A stretch of DNA of 43,274 bases. Source: Oscillospiraceae bacterium. GTDB taxonomy: Bacteria > Bacillota > Clostridia > Oscillospirales > Oscillospiraceae. The translations under genes were made by a program, and so were the position numbers. Below the pieces are notes generated by a model. It was not told the DNA's origin and made no database searches. It worked only from the letters and a program-made list of their open reading frames with translations. The DNA lies in the NCBI GenBank assembly GCA_017439805.1, contig JAFSIK010000011.1:1-43274 (forward strand), in the 5' to 3' direction. Shown here piece after piece: positions 7,019 through 15,121 of the stretch; within the stretch, counting starts at the first letter, position 1, and every line of letters starts with the position of its first letter.

Positions 7019-9049
7019 TTAAAGTGCCCTGAGATGTTTAAGACTCAGGTCAAGAATGGGAGATGAATGGGTCAGCGCTCCGCTGGAAACGTAGGTTACG
7101 CCCAGCTTTGCAATGGTAAGCACGTTTTCCTTGGTCATATTTCCGGAACACTCGGTCTCTGCTCTGCCGTCGATAAATCTGATTGCCTCGGCCATTTCAT
7201 CGGGGGTCATATTATCCAGCATTATTACATCTGCGCCGGCTTCAATGGCCTCTTTGACCATTTCCATGTTCTCAACTTCAACTTCAATTTTCCTTACGAA
7301 AGGTGCGTAGGCACGGGCTGCGGCAATGGCATCTCTTACACCGCCGGCCGCGTCAATATGATTGTCTTTCAGCAGCACACCGTCGGACAGATTGTAGCGG
7401 TGATTTGCTCCGCCGCCAACCTTAACGGCATATTTTTCAAAAATTCTCATACAGGGAGTGGTTTTTCTGGTATCAAGCAGAGTGGTGCCGGTTCCCTCCA
7501 GCATTTTGCAGACCTGACTGGTATAAGTTGCGATACCGCTCATACGCTGCAGATAGTTAAGAGCCGTGCGCTCTGCGGAAAGAAGAACACGAATATCACC
7601 GGTAATTGTGGCGATATGCTGCCCCTTTTTCACATCGTCACCGTCTTTTGCGAAATATTCAAATTTAGTTTCCGGGTCAAGTATTGTGAAAACTCTCTGG
7701 AACACACTGAGGCCCGCCAGAACGCCGTCCTGTTTGCAGATAAGCTGTACCTGCCCCTTTTTGTACCCCGGCATTACACAGTTTGTGGTAACGTCCTCGC
7801 TGTTTATATCCTCTTCAAGGGCAAGTCGGATGAACTTATCTGCCGCAAGAGTCATTGTAATGTTGTTCATGCTTTTCGCTTCCTTTCCTCTGGCAATTTT
7901 GTCTGCCGCACGCTTTGCAAAAACTAAAGTTTCCAGCAGGCTGTTGCTGGCCAGACGGTTTTTGCCGTGTACGCCGTTGCAGCTGGTTTCACCAACGGCA
8001 TACAGATGCTCCATAGTTGTTTTGGAGTCACTGTCCACATGGATTCCACCCATAAAATAGTGCTGGGCAGGCACAACGGGAATTGGCTCTTTAAGAATAT
8101 CATATCCTGCTTTCAGGCACGTGTTTCTGATATTGGGAAAATGTGTGAGGATATCTTCCTCCGGCACATTTCTGAAAGAAAGCCAAACATGACTTGTTCC
8201 CTCTTTTTTCATCTCTGCAAAAATAGCCTTTGACACCACGTCGCGGGGCTGCAGTTCATCGGTGAAGCGCTCGCCCTTGCTGTTGAGCAACACTGCACCT
8301 TCGCCGCGGGCTGACTCTGTAATAAGAAAACTTCTGCCCGGTTCGTCTTTATAAAGGCTGGTGGGATGAATCTGGACATAATCAAGATGCTCGGTCTGAA
8401 CGTCGTGCTTTTCGGCAAGCTTTATTGCATCGCCGGTAAGGCTGGGGAAATTGGTGGAATGCTCGTAAAGGCCGCCTATACCGCCGGTGGCAAGGACAGT
8501 GTCAGCAGCACGGAAGATATACAGATCCTCTCCCCTTTTTGCGGTTATTCCGCGGCAGACACCGTTTTCCTCAAGAATGTCCTTCATGACGGTGTATTCC
8601 ATCACGGTAACGTTTGGCAGTTCCTTTACTCTGTCCTGCAGTACGGTTGTGATGGCTTTGCCGGTAATATCCTTATAAAAACAGATTCTCGGACGGGAAT
8701 GAGCGCCTTCTTTGGTGAATTTCAGGCTTCCGTCATCGTTGCGGTCAAACTCAACCCCAAGGTCAATAAGGTGGTCTATAACCGCCCTGCTGGAGCGGAT
8801 CATTATCTCTACATTTTCGGGATTATTTTCATAATGCCCGGCCCGCATTGTGTCTTCAAAAAAAGCTTCGTAGTCATCATCGTGGGGAAGAACGCTGATA
8901 CCTCCCTGGGCCAGCATGGAGTCACAGCTGTTCAGGTCTTCCTTGCAGATGAGCAGAACGTTCATGTTTCGCGGCAGATTAAGTGCGGTATAAAGCCCGC
9001 CGATACCGGCACCCACAATAACCACATCGTATTTTTGTTCAATAGTCAT
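7019..9049 (-). CDS. nadB-nadC: Fused L-aspartate oxidase / quinolinate phosphoribosyltransferase
   Basis: A 676-residue single frame joining two enzymes of de novo NAD synthesis. Residues 1 to about 390 are NadB: FAD motif VVIVGAGIGGLYTALNL, SMLAQGGISV, HPTSLY, AQHYFMGGIHVD and NRLASNSLLE. It oxidises aspartate to iminoaspartate. The helical C-terminal domain of 530-residue NadB proteins is missing. From residue 394 the protein is a complete NadC (about 283 residues): EEDINSEDVTT, LLDTRKTTPCMRIFEKYAVK, GGGANHRYNLSDGVLLKDNH and EVEVENMEM. It makes nicotinate mononucleotide. The start at 9049 has GAGG 8 bases upstream and lies 12 bases after nadA. A purine-rich stretch precedes Met394, so NadC may also be made separately. 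Confidence 0.92.
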   Translation of the reverse strand: MTIEQKYDVVIVGAGIGGLYTALNLPRNMNVLLICKEDLNSCDSMLAQGGISVLPHDDDYEAFFEDTMRAGHYENNPENVEIMIRSSRAVIDHLIDLGVEFDRNDDGSLKFTKEGAHSRPRICFYKDITGKAITTVLQDRVKELPNVTVMEYTVMKDILEENGVCRGITAKRGEDLYIFRAADTVLATGGIGGLYEHSTNFPSLTGDAIKLAEKHDVQTEHLDYVQIHPTSLYKDEPGRSFLITESARGEGAVLLNSKGERFTDELQPRDVVSKAIFAEMKKEGTSHVWLSFRNVPEEDILTHFPNIRNTCLKAGYDILKEPIPVVPAQHYFMGGIHVDSDSKTTMEHLYAVGETSCNGVHGKNRLASNSLLETLVFAKRAADKIARGKEAKSMNNITMTLAADKFIRLALEEDINSEDVTTNCVMPGYKKGQVQLICKQDGVLAGLSVFQRVFTILDPETKFEYFAKDGDDVKKGQHIATITGDIRVLLSAERTALNYLQRMSGIATYTSQVCKMLEGTGTTLLDTRKTTPCMRIFEKYAVKVGGGANHRYNLSDGVLLKDNHIDAAGGVRDAIAAARAYAPFVRKIEVEVENMEMVKEAIEAGADVIMLDNMTPDEMAEAIRFIDGRAETECSGNMTKENVLTIAKLGVTYVSSGALTHSSPILDLSLKHLRAL
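7868..7893 (-). promoter_or_regulatory. Possible internal ribosome site for a separate NadC
   Basis: On the minus strand AGAGGAAAGGAAG lies 8 bases before an in-frame ATG (7870-7868, Met394 of the fusion). The residues after it match the natural N terminus of stand-alone NadC. This may be a relic of two formerly separate genes or still in use. Confidence 0.4.
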
Positions 9050-9061
9050 GACATTTTCCTC

Positions 9062-9967
9062 TTATTTTGCAAGCTCCAGCATACGTGTAAGTGTTCTTGT
9101 GGCGGCAGCGGCATGGTCGGCGGTAACTCCGGCGGCATTGTCGCCCGTTTTCAGCACGTGGAGAATTTTTTCAAGTGTAATCAGCTTCATATCTGTGCAT
9201 ACCGGCGCGGTATCGGGGAAGTAAAACTTCTTGCCCGGATTTTGTTTTTCCAGCTCGTAAAGAACGCCTACCTCCGTACCGATAATCATCTCTTCGGCAG
9301 AGCTTTTTGCGGCATATGCGATGATGCCGGAGGTTGAACCAACATAGTCCGCCATCGCGGTAACTTCCGCATTGCATTCGGGATGTACGGCAATAAGCGC
9401 ACGGGGATGTTTTTCCTTAAGGCGGCGCATCTCATCTGCGGAAATTTTTTCGTGTATGGGACAATATCCGTCAACGAGAATCACATTCTTTTCCGGCACC
9501 TGCGCCGCTACGAAGCGGCCCAGGTTGCGGTCAGGAACAAAGAGAATGTTCCTGTTGGGCAGTTCTCTCACGATTTTAACAGCATTTGCAGATGTAACGG
9601 ATACATCAGACCAGGATTTGACCTCCGCGGTGGAATTTATATAGCAAACAACCGCCAGGTCCTCATACTTTTCCCGGGCAGACATTACTTCCTGCTCTGT
9701 AACCATGTGTGCCATCGGGCAGTCGGCCGTAATATCCGGCATGAGCACAGCCTTGTCCGGGCTTAAAAGGCATCCGCTTTCTCCCATAAAGGAAACGCCG
9801 CAGTAAACAACGGTTTTGCACTGCAGATCCGCCGCAATTTTGCTGAGGTAAAAAGAGTCACCGACGTAATCGGCAATTTCCTGTACCTCGGGCAGAACGT
9901 AGTAGTGGGCAAGTATAACCGCGTCCTTTTCTTTTTTTATCTTTCCTATCTCTTCCCTGATATCCAT
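9062..9967 (-). CDS. nadA: Quinolinate synthase
   Basis: A 301-residue 4Fe-4S enzyme that condenses iminoaspartate with dihydroxyacetone phosphate to quinolinate. NadA landmarks are ILAHYYVLPEVQEIADYVGD at the start, VVYCGVSFMGES (first cluster Cys), HPECNAEV (second) and PDTAPVCTDMKLITLEKI (third). Length is that of the typical 300-residue class. It is first in the operon with nadBC and niaR, so iminoaspartate from the fusion enzyme passes to NadA and quinolinate back to the NadC half. GAGG lies 5 bases before the ATG. A small hairpin GCCGTA/TACGGC (9983-9998) sits just upstream of the ribosome site. Confidence 0.95.
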   Translation of the reverse strand: MDIREEIGKIKKEKDAVILAHYYVLPEVQEIADYVGDSFYLSKIAADLQCKTVVYCGVSFMGESGCLLSPDKAVLMPDITADCPMAHMVTEQEVMSAREKYEDLAVVCYINSTAEVKSWSDVSVTSANAVKIVRELPNRNILFVPDRNLGRFVAAQVPEKNVILVDGYCPIHEKISADEMRRLKEKHPRALIAVHPECNAEVTAMADYVGSTSGIIAYAAKSSAEEMIIGTEVGVLYELEKQNPGKKFYFPDTAPVCTDMKLITLEKILHVLKTGDNAAGVTADHAAAATRTLTRMLELAK

Positions 9968-10039
9968 ATATTCCTCAATTCCGCCGTATTTTTACGGCAA
10001 ACAACAGGATTTTTATGTCCCTTTATAACATACCAGAGC

Positions 10040-10077
10040 AGTATAGCACATATCACAGCATGTGACAAGACACCTGT
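10040..10077 (-). promoter_or_regulatory. nadA promoter with overlapping candidate NiaR operator
   Basis: Minus strand: TTGTCA (10068-10063), 17 bp, TATACT (10045-10040). An imperfect dyad read on the minus strand as ACAG-G-TGT, CTTGTC, ACA-TG-CTGT (10077-10055) covers the -35 box. Assignment to NiaR is inferred from the linked regulator. Confidence 0.55.
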
Positions 10078-10133
10078 AAAATAAATTGTAAAATTAATTC
10101 TCCTTTACCTGCCAGAATGCAGCACCACGATAA

Positions 10134-10165
10134 AAAAGCTCTGTGTTTTTCAACACAGAGCTTTT
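10134..10165 (-). terminator. Terminator of the alcohol/aldehyde oxidation operon
   Basis: A 14-bp stem (10134-10147 with 10152-10165, core GCTCTGTGTT), with a T-rich tail on the minus strand, follows the last gene of the operon. Confidence 0.85.
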
Positions 10166-10169
10166 AAAC

Positions 10170-10724
10170 TTATTCAGCTTTTTCTTCAACCTGCTCGGTT
10201 GCGGGAGCTTCAGCGGGAGCCGCGGGTTTCTTCGGGGCAACCAGCTTAATGAGCAGATGCTCAATTTTAAGGAATACGAAAGTACCTACAAACAGCACAA
10301 TCAGTCGAACAAGAGTGAGGATGAAAATATCATCGGTCATTATTGTGGCGGCGTTAAAGTAAATGAAGGAAATGGGGCCGGCAATCGCAGGCACAAAGAA
10401 CTGACCGCCGATAATAATGAAAATTGCAATAAACAGAGCCAGAAGTACACCGATGCTGGGACCCAGTCCGGGAACAAAAAGATGCTCAAGCAGAATAAAT
10501 ACAAGGGTAACAACAATGCCGAAAGCCGCGGTGATATAGAATTTTCTCTCAGCTTTTTTAATCTGTTTGCCAAGAAGGCCTATAAGGCTGGGACCCATAA
10601 GAGCAGGCCAGAACTCAATGTGCTCCTGGCCGCAAAGTTTACCGATGGTGCTCTCAAGAAATACGAAAACAGTTACCCACAGGGCTATAAGAATCGCCAG
10701 AATAGCATATCTGGATTTGCTCAT
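10170..10724 (-). CDS. Small membrane protein at the end of the aldehyde oxidoreductase operon
   Basis: A 184-residue protein with about five hydrophobic helices, including AILAILIALWVTVFVFL, FGIVVTLVFILLEHL, GVLLALFIAIFIIIGGQFF and ILTLVRLIVLFVGTFVFL. The tail is polar and rich in Ala, Pro and Glu (APKKPAAPAEAPATEQVEEK) and probably faces the cytoplasm. I cannot assign a family with confidence; a DUF1097-like membrane protein is possible. It follows the ThiS-like gene by 32 bases and ends at the operon terminator, so it is probably made together with the tungsten enzyme. Transport or membrane anchoring are guesses. Confidence 0.75.
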   Translation of the reverse strand: MSKSRYAILAILIALWVTVFVFLESTIGKLCGQEHIEFWPALMGPSLIGLLGKQIKKAERKFYITAAFGIVVTLVFILLEHLFVPGLGPSIGVLLALFIAIFIIIGGQFFVPAIAGPISFIYFNAATIMTDDIFILTLVRLIVLFVGTFVFLKIEHLLIKLVAPKKPAAPAEAPATEQVEEKAE

Positions 10725-10756
10725 ATGTTAATTCTCTCTTTCTTTAAATGTACAGA

Positions 10757-10957
10757 TTATCCGCCGGAAACGACCTTTATGGCCAGAACTGCATCTCCGT
10801 CATTCAATAAAGTTTCATTGTATTTCTCTTTACTTATCAGACTGCCGTTCAGAGTTACAAGAACCGCGCCGTGGATATCCACGGCGTCGGTCTTTAATAT
10901 ATCCAAAAGGGTCATGCCGGAGCGAAAGTCGTAATTACGTTCGTTTACTGTAATCAT
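10757..10957 (-). CDS. ThiS/MoaD-like sulfur carrier protein
   Basis: A 66-residue ubiquitin-fold protein ending in the Gly-Gly needed for thiocarboxylation (AIKVVSGG). The pattern MITVNERNYDFRSGMTLLDI and LVTLNGSLISKEKYNETLL is typical of ThiS/MoaD. MoaD-type carriers supply sulfur for the dithiolene of molybdopterin and tungstopterin. The gene starts 2 bases after the stop of the aldehyde oxidoreductase with no clear ribosome site, so it is translationally coupled to that enzyme. The context favours a role in the tungsten cofactor over thiamine synthesis; no thi genes are nearby. The MoaE-like protein at 218 is a possible partner. Confidence 0.85.
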   Translation of the reverse strand: MITVNERNYDFRSGMTLLDILKTDAVDIHGAVLVTLNGSLISKEKYNETLLNDGDAVLAIKVVSGG

Positions 10958-10959
10958 TA

Positions 10960-12681
10960 TCAGAAATCAAACAGCACTTCCATCTCTACGGGGTTGATGT
11001 CAAACACGGCACCGGTAGCGGCGGAGCGTTCAGTGAGGAAGAACTCGGGCAGTTTGTCGTCCTCATCGGTGAAACCGGCCAGCTTGTTGAAGGCTCTCTC
11101 GGTCAGCAGAGTCTTGACGCCAAGTCCGATGGTAACGCGGGTAATATCAACAGGACCGCCGTACAGACCGCTCATGAGGTTTGCCAACAGGTGCATTTTG
11201 GGAACTACGTTGGAGAACGCAAACAGGCACATCATACTGTCGGAGAAGCAGATGGCAACCTGAAGCTTGTTGGACGCATAGGCCTGGGCAGTACGTCCCG
11301 CGTCATCGAAAGCACGACCCATGGTAAGGGCGGCGGTGTGGTCGGCACCCTGGGGGCAGGTGGCATAAGTAATGCCGGTACCCTTGGTGTTACGGGGGTC
11401 GTAGCCGGAGATAGCCTGGTGCTTAACAGTGGGGATACGCTTGGCGCCGAGTGCCAGACCAACTGCCTCGCAGCCGTCACCCAGAGTGGGCCCAAAGCCC
11501 ACGCCCTGACGCATTTCTTCAAGCATGGCGATAACGCCGTCGGCATCGCCCCATTCAAGCTTGCCGGCATCCATGGCTACGCCGCAGGCGGTACCCATTT
11601 CTATGGTATCCACACCGATGTCATCGCACATACGGTCCATAACGGCAATCTTGTCAAGGTCGTCAATTCGGCAGTTGGGACCAAACAGAGCGATGGTTTC
11701 ATATTCAAATCCGGAGGTAAGATATTTGCCGTCGGCATCGTGATAGACATTGGAGCACTGCACAAGACAGCCGGGCTGGCAGGGCTTTTTGTTGCAGCCG
11801 CCGCGGGCAGCAAGGCGTCCCAGGAACTCTTCAACACCCAGTTTCTTGTAATCCTTGTAGAGCTTGCCGGAGAAGTTCTCAACGGGCAGAATACCGTTGG
11901 CGCCGGTCTTTTCGATGGTGGAAATAGTACCGAAATTGTGGAAAGGATCCACCTTTGCCGCGCCGGCGATAAAAGCATTGAGCTCCTTGGCAGCCTCACG
12001 GAACATGGCTTCGTCTGCGTACTCAACCTTGTAGGGAATGGTGGGCTTTTCAATAACAACCGCCTTCAGTCCCTTTACACCCATCAGAGCGCCAACGCCG
12101 CCTCGGGCGGCAACACGGCTGGGATGGAGGGTGCCGAATTCAGAAATCTGAATGCTGGCAGCCTTGTAAAGACGCTCGCCGGCAGGGCCGATACAGGCAA
12201 CGGAGATGCCGTCGCCGTAGCGCTCACGCATGGCATCGACAACATCATAGGTGCCCTTCAGACGCAGATCTTCAGCATCAACAAGTTCGGCGTTGCCTTC
12301 CTTGTCAATGTGCAGGTAGCGCAGCTTGCCATCCTGGGGCAGGCCGTGGACGGTGATCATTCTGTAACCCTGGTCAGCCATAAGCTTACCCATGTAGCCG
12401 CCGGAACTGGCTTCCTTGATGCCGCCGGTAAGGGGGCTCTTGCAGCCTACGGAAATGCGGTAGGAGGTGGTGAAGTTGGTGCCGGCCAGAACGCCGGTGC
12501 AGAACATAAGAACGTTCTGTTCACCCATAGGGTCACACTTGGGATCCATCTTGCCGGTCTTGACAAGATCCATAAAATAATTGGCAACAAGAGCACGTCC
12601 ACCCAGCTGCAGATACTCTTCGTCGTAAGGCAGCTTGGTAACGGTAGCCTCAGCCATATTTACAATAAGTTTAGACCACAT
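10960..12681 (-). CDS. Tungsten-type aldehyde:ferredoxin oxidoreductase
   Basis: A 573-residue protein of the AOR family, which oxidises aldehydes to acids using a tungsto-bispterin and a 4Fe-4S cluster and reduces ferredoxin. Family features include LGGRALVANYF, TGVLAGTNFTTSYRISVGCK, GYMGKLMADQGYRMI and the Cys motif CNKKPCQPGCLVQC near residue 296, with a further Cys in CFSDSMMC. Domain order and length fit AOR. The ribosome site AAAGGAG lies 9 bases upstream. It follows the alcohol dehydrogenase by 15 bases and precedes the sulfur carrier. A tungstate transporter operon lies nearby, which supports tungsten over molybdenum. Substrate aldehyde unknown. Confidence 0.9.
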   Translation of the reverse strand: MWSKLIVNMAEATVTKLPYDEEYLQLGGRALVANYFMDLVKTGKMDPKCDPMGEQNVLMFCTGVLAGTNFTTSYRISVGCKSPLTGGIKEASSGGYMGKLMADQGYRMITVHGLPQDGKLRYLHIDKEGNAELVDAEDLRLKGTYDVVDAMRERYGDGISVACIGPAGERLYKAASIQISEFGTLHPSRVAARGGVGALMGVKGLKAVVIEKPTIPYKVEYADEAMFREAAKELNAFIAGAAKVDPFHNFGTISTIEKTGANGILPVENFSGKLYKDYKKLGVEEFLGRLAARGGCNKKPCQPGCLVQCSNVYHDADGKYLTSGFEYETIALFGPNCRIDDLDKIAVMDRMCDDIGVDTIEMGTACGVAMDAGKLEWGDADGVIAMLEEMRQGVGFGPTLGDGCEAVGLALGAKRIPTVKHQAISGYDPRNTKGTGITYATCPQGADHTAALTMGRAFDDAGRTAQAYASNKLQVAICFSDSMMCLFAFSNVVPKMHLLANLMSGLYGGPVDITRVTIGLGVKTLLTERAFNKLAGFTDEDDKLPEFFLTERSAATGAVFDINPVEMEVLFDF

Positions 12682-12696
12682 AACTCTTTACTCCTT

Positions 12697-13851
12697 TCAG
12701 GCGCTGTATGCGCTGCGGAACATTTCCGCTACGCGGGCGGCAGTAATGCGGTAAGGAATAAGGGCAAAGCCGGTGTCGGCAGTGACCATAGGTGCAATTT
12801 TGAGCAACGCTTCCAGAGGAATACCGCTTTCTTCCATGTTGGGCAGCCCGATTCTCTTAATAAAGGCGCGGATGGTATCCTTTGCCAGAGCGCCGATCTC
12901 CTGCCAGGTGGCATTTTCGGGCACAGTAACGCCCATGGCCTCGCAGATCATAACGACCTTCTCGGATTCGGTGCGTGCAGTATACTCGATTACCTCGGGC
13001 AGACAAAATGCGCAGGCAAGGCCGTGGGGAACATGGAACGTAGCACCGATGCTGTGGCCGATGCTGTGGCCCAGGTGAACAAGCGCGTTTGTAAATGCCA
13101 TGCCGGCAAAGAAAGAAGCTTCCATCATCTTTTCACGGGCAACCTGGTCCTTGCCGTTGTCAACAGCACGGGGCAGCCACTTGTTGATGGTTCTGATAGC
13201 ATCACGGGCCAGGGCGTCAGACAGGGGGTTGGCCTGGGCGCCGGTAATGGACTCAACCGCATGGGCAAAAGCGTCGATGCCGGTCATTGCAGTGGGTTTG
13301 GGAGGCAGACCCATGGTCAGCTCTGGATCAAGAAATGCCAGAGTACCGACACATACGGGAGAAACAACACTGTCCTTTTTGCCTTCGGAAACACAGCTGA
13401 TAACGCACATATTGGTGGTTTCGGAGCCGGTGCCGGAGGTGGTGGGCACAAATACCATGGGCAGACCGGGACGCAGGTTTTTCTGAACGCCGAAGTACTG
13501 CTTGATGGGAGGAGGATTGTTAATAAGTACGTTTACGCCCTTGGCGGTATCCATGGAGGAGCCGCCGCCTATGGCAACGATTACGTCACAGCCGGAGTTG
13601 CGTGCAATACCTGCCGCGGCCTCAACCATTTCATCGGGGGGATCGGGAAGAACGCCGTCAAAGCAGACTGCCTCAATATTGGCCATATCAAGGTTTTCAA
13701 TGATAGGGTCGGCAATGCCAAAGTCTTTCATTCCCTTGTCGTAAATAACAAAGGCCTTTTTATATCCTTTGGCGCGCAGGGTGATGCCGATACGTTTGGA
13801 AGAACCAAAGCCCATAATCGGCGGAACAAAGCATTCATACGAGGTGATCAT
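12697..13851 (-). CDS. Iron-containing alcohol dehydrogenase (type III)
   Basis: A 384-residue NAD(P)-dependent dehydrogenase. Visible motifs are GFGSSKRIG, the nucleotide loop AIGGGSSMDTAKG, PTTSGTGSET, and the metal-binding region FAHAVES followed by HSIGHSIGATFHVPHGLACA. Length is typical. It is the first gene of the operon with the aldehyde oxidoreductase, so the pair probably takes an alcohol through an aldehyde to an acid, or the reverse. Substrate is unknown. The divergent LysR gene 300 bases upstream is the likely regulator. Confidence 0.92.
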   Translation of the reverse strand: MITSYECFVPPIMGFGSSKRIGITLRAKGYKKAFVIYDKGMKDFGIADPIIENLDMANIEAVCFDGVLPDPPDEMVEAAAGIARNSGCDVIVAIGGGSSMDTAKGVNVLINNPPPIKQYFGVQKNLRPGLPMVFVPTTSGTGSETTNMCVISCVSEGKKDSVVSPVCVGTLAFLDPELTMGLPPKPTAMTGIDAFAHAVESITGAQANPLSDALARDAIRTINKWLPRAVDNGKDQVAREKMMEASFFAGMAFTNALVHLGHSIGHSIGATFHVPHGLACAFCLPEVIEYTARTESEKVVMICEAMGVTVPENATWQEIGALAKDTIRAFIKRIGLPNMEESGIPLEALLKIAPMVTADTGFALIPYRITAARVAEMFRSAYSA

Positions 13852-14090
13852 ATAAGTACCTTTTCCTTTCTGAAATATGTAAATTGAGTTTTCGAAAAAT
13901 TACCTACTATAAATAATATAATTTTAATTTTTTTTATCAATCCCCTGCGCAGTTCGGCTTATTTCTTTTAGTTATAATTTTTGCATTGTTTTTACTAACG
14001 TTTTAGCTTATAAGTCATAATTTGCAACAATATTTATGTTTTTATATAGTTTCCAAAGAAACTGTGCCAAGTTTAAAAAACAAACACTTA
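13852..14090. other. AT-rich divergent control region between adh and lysR
   Basis: No coding region is visible. The stretch is AT-rich with several T-rich blocks and dyad pieces such as CTTATAAG and TTGCATTG, the sort of layout used by LysR regulators. I could not place a clear -35/-10 pair for the minus-strand operon, which fits an activator-dependent promoter. Confidence 0.35.
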
Positions 14091-14119
14091 TTGCTTTTTG
14101 TTATAAGCACGTGTATAAT
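14091..14119 (+). promoter_or_regulatory. Promoter of the lysR gene
   Basis: TTGCTT (14091-14096), 17 bp, perfect TATAAT (14114-14119). It implies a short leader and favours ATG at 14155 over the upstream in-frame codon at 14122. Confidence 0.65.
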
Positions 14120-14154
14120 GTTTGAATATCGAGATGTACAAAAAGGGTGTTAAT

Positions 14155-15051
14155 ATGAACATAGCTCAAATTCGATATTTTGTAACTGCGGCTCAGCTTC
14201 AGAATCTTTCAAAAGCCGCCGAGGCTCTGCATCTCAGCCAGCCTGCTCTTTCAAAGAGTATTGCAAAGCTTGAAGAAGAGCTTGGCACTCCCCTTTTCAT
14301 TCGTCAGGGTAAAAGCGTGGCACTCAACGAGCCCGGCAGACGCTTTCTGCAGAGCGCATGGGTCATTTTAAGGCAGGTCGACAACACAATGTTGGATCTT
14401 TCCGAAATGACTTTCGGAACGACCTCCAGAATTTCTGTCGGACTTTACCAGCCGGATGAAAAAATCACTTCCTGTCTTGCAGCCTTTGCCTCAAAGCACC
14501 CGGAAACCGAACTGTACATAAATTGTTTTATTGATTCGGAAGAAATTCTTGATATAAACAAATACGACATGCTTTTATATCCCGACGGGAACAGGTACAT
14601 AAAATTTCACAGCCATTTTTTACACTCGGAACCTTACCTGCTGGCAATTCCCGCCGGGCACAGTCTTGCAGCGGAGAAGAGTATTTCCCCTAAGCAGCTC
14701 AGCGGTCTGCCCTTTGTCTTTGTAAACCGTGACCAGCAGTATATTGAGGAGCCTTACTTCCTGTGCGCCGGACTTAACCTTAGACTTAAGTCCATGTACT
14801 TTACAAACGCCCGTGAACAGCACAAACAGCTGGTCGCCTCCGGTGTGGCACTGGGTTTTGTACCGGAGTGCTGCTCCGCCCCCTACAAAGCCGACCCGCG
14901 CATTGTTCTGCGTCCTGTCAGCGACAGCAAATTCAGCCGCAGAATAATGCTTTGCTTTAAAAAGGACAAGCATCTGACCCCCGCAGGCAAAGATTTCAGA
15001 GACTTTGTTATTAATAACCTGGGTTTGGATGTAAGCCATAATAAAGACTGA
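14155..15051 (+). CDS. LysR family transcriptional regulator
   Basis: A 298-residue regulator. The N-terminal helix-turn-helix is classic: NIAQIRYFVTAAQLQNLSKA then LHLSQPALSKSIAKLEEELG, ending with GTPLFIRQGKSVALNEPG. The remainder is a periplasmic-binding-like effector domain. The start at 14155 follows AAGGG. It is divergent from the alcohol dehydrogenase/aldehyde oxidoreductase operon and runs toward tupABC, 70 bases downstream. It could therefore sense alcohol, aldehyde or tungstate status and control one or both operons. Ligand unknown. Confidence 0.92.
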   Translation: MNIAQIRYFVTAAQLQNLSKAAEALHLSQPALSKSIAKLEEELGTPLFIRQGKSVALNEPGRRFLQSAWVILRQVDNTMLDLSEMTFGTTSRISVGLYQPDEKITSCLAAFASKHPETELYINCFIDSEEILDINKYDMLLYPDGNRYIKFHSHFLHSEPYLLAIPAGHSLAAEKSISPKQLSGLPFVFVNRDQQYIEEPYFLCAGLNLRLKSMYFTNAREQHKQLVASGVALGFVPECCSAPYKADPRIVLRPVSDSKFSRRIMLCFKKDKHLTPAGKDFRDFVINNLGLDVSHNKD

Positions 15052-15121
15052 TTTTGAGCAACCGCCTGTAATCATGCAGGCTAAAAATAACACACAGATT
15101 GCTAAACGGAGGAAGGATAAA

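Noticed and set aside
11191..13887. An 898-codon open frame on the plus strand
   Set aside because: It is antisense to the aldehyde oxidoreductase and alcohol dehydrogenase genes, both with clear motifs. The translation is low in family signal, rich in Gly/His/Asn, and has no ribosome site. It is a GC-driven shadow frame.
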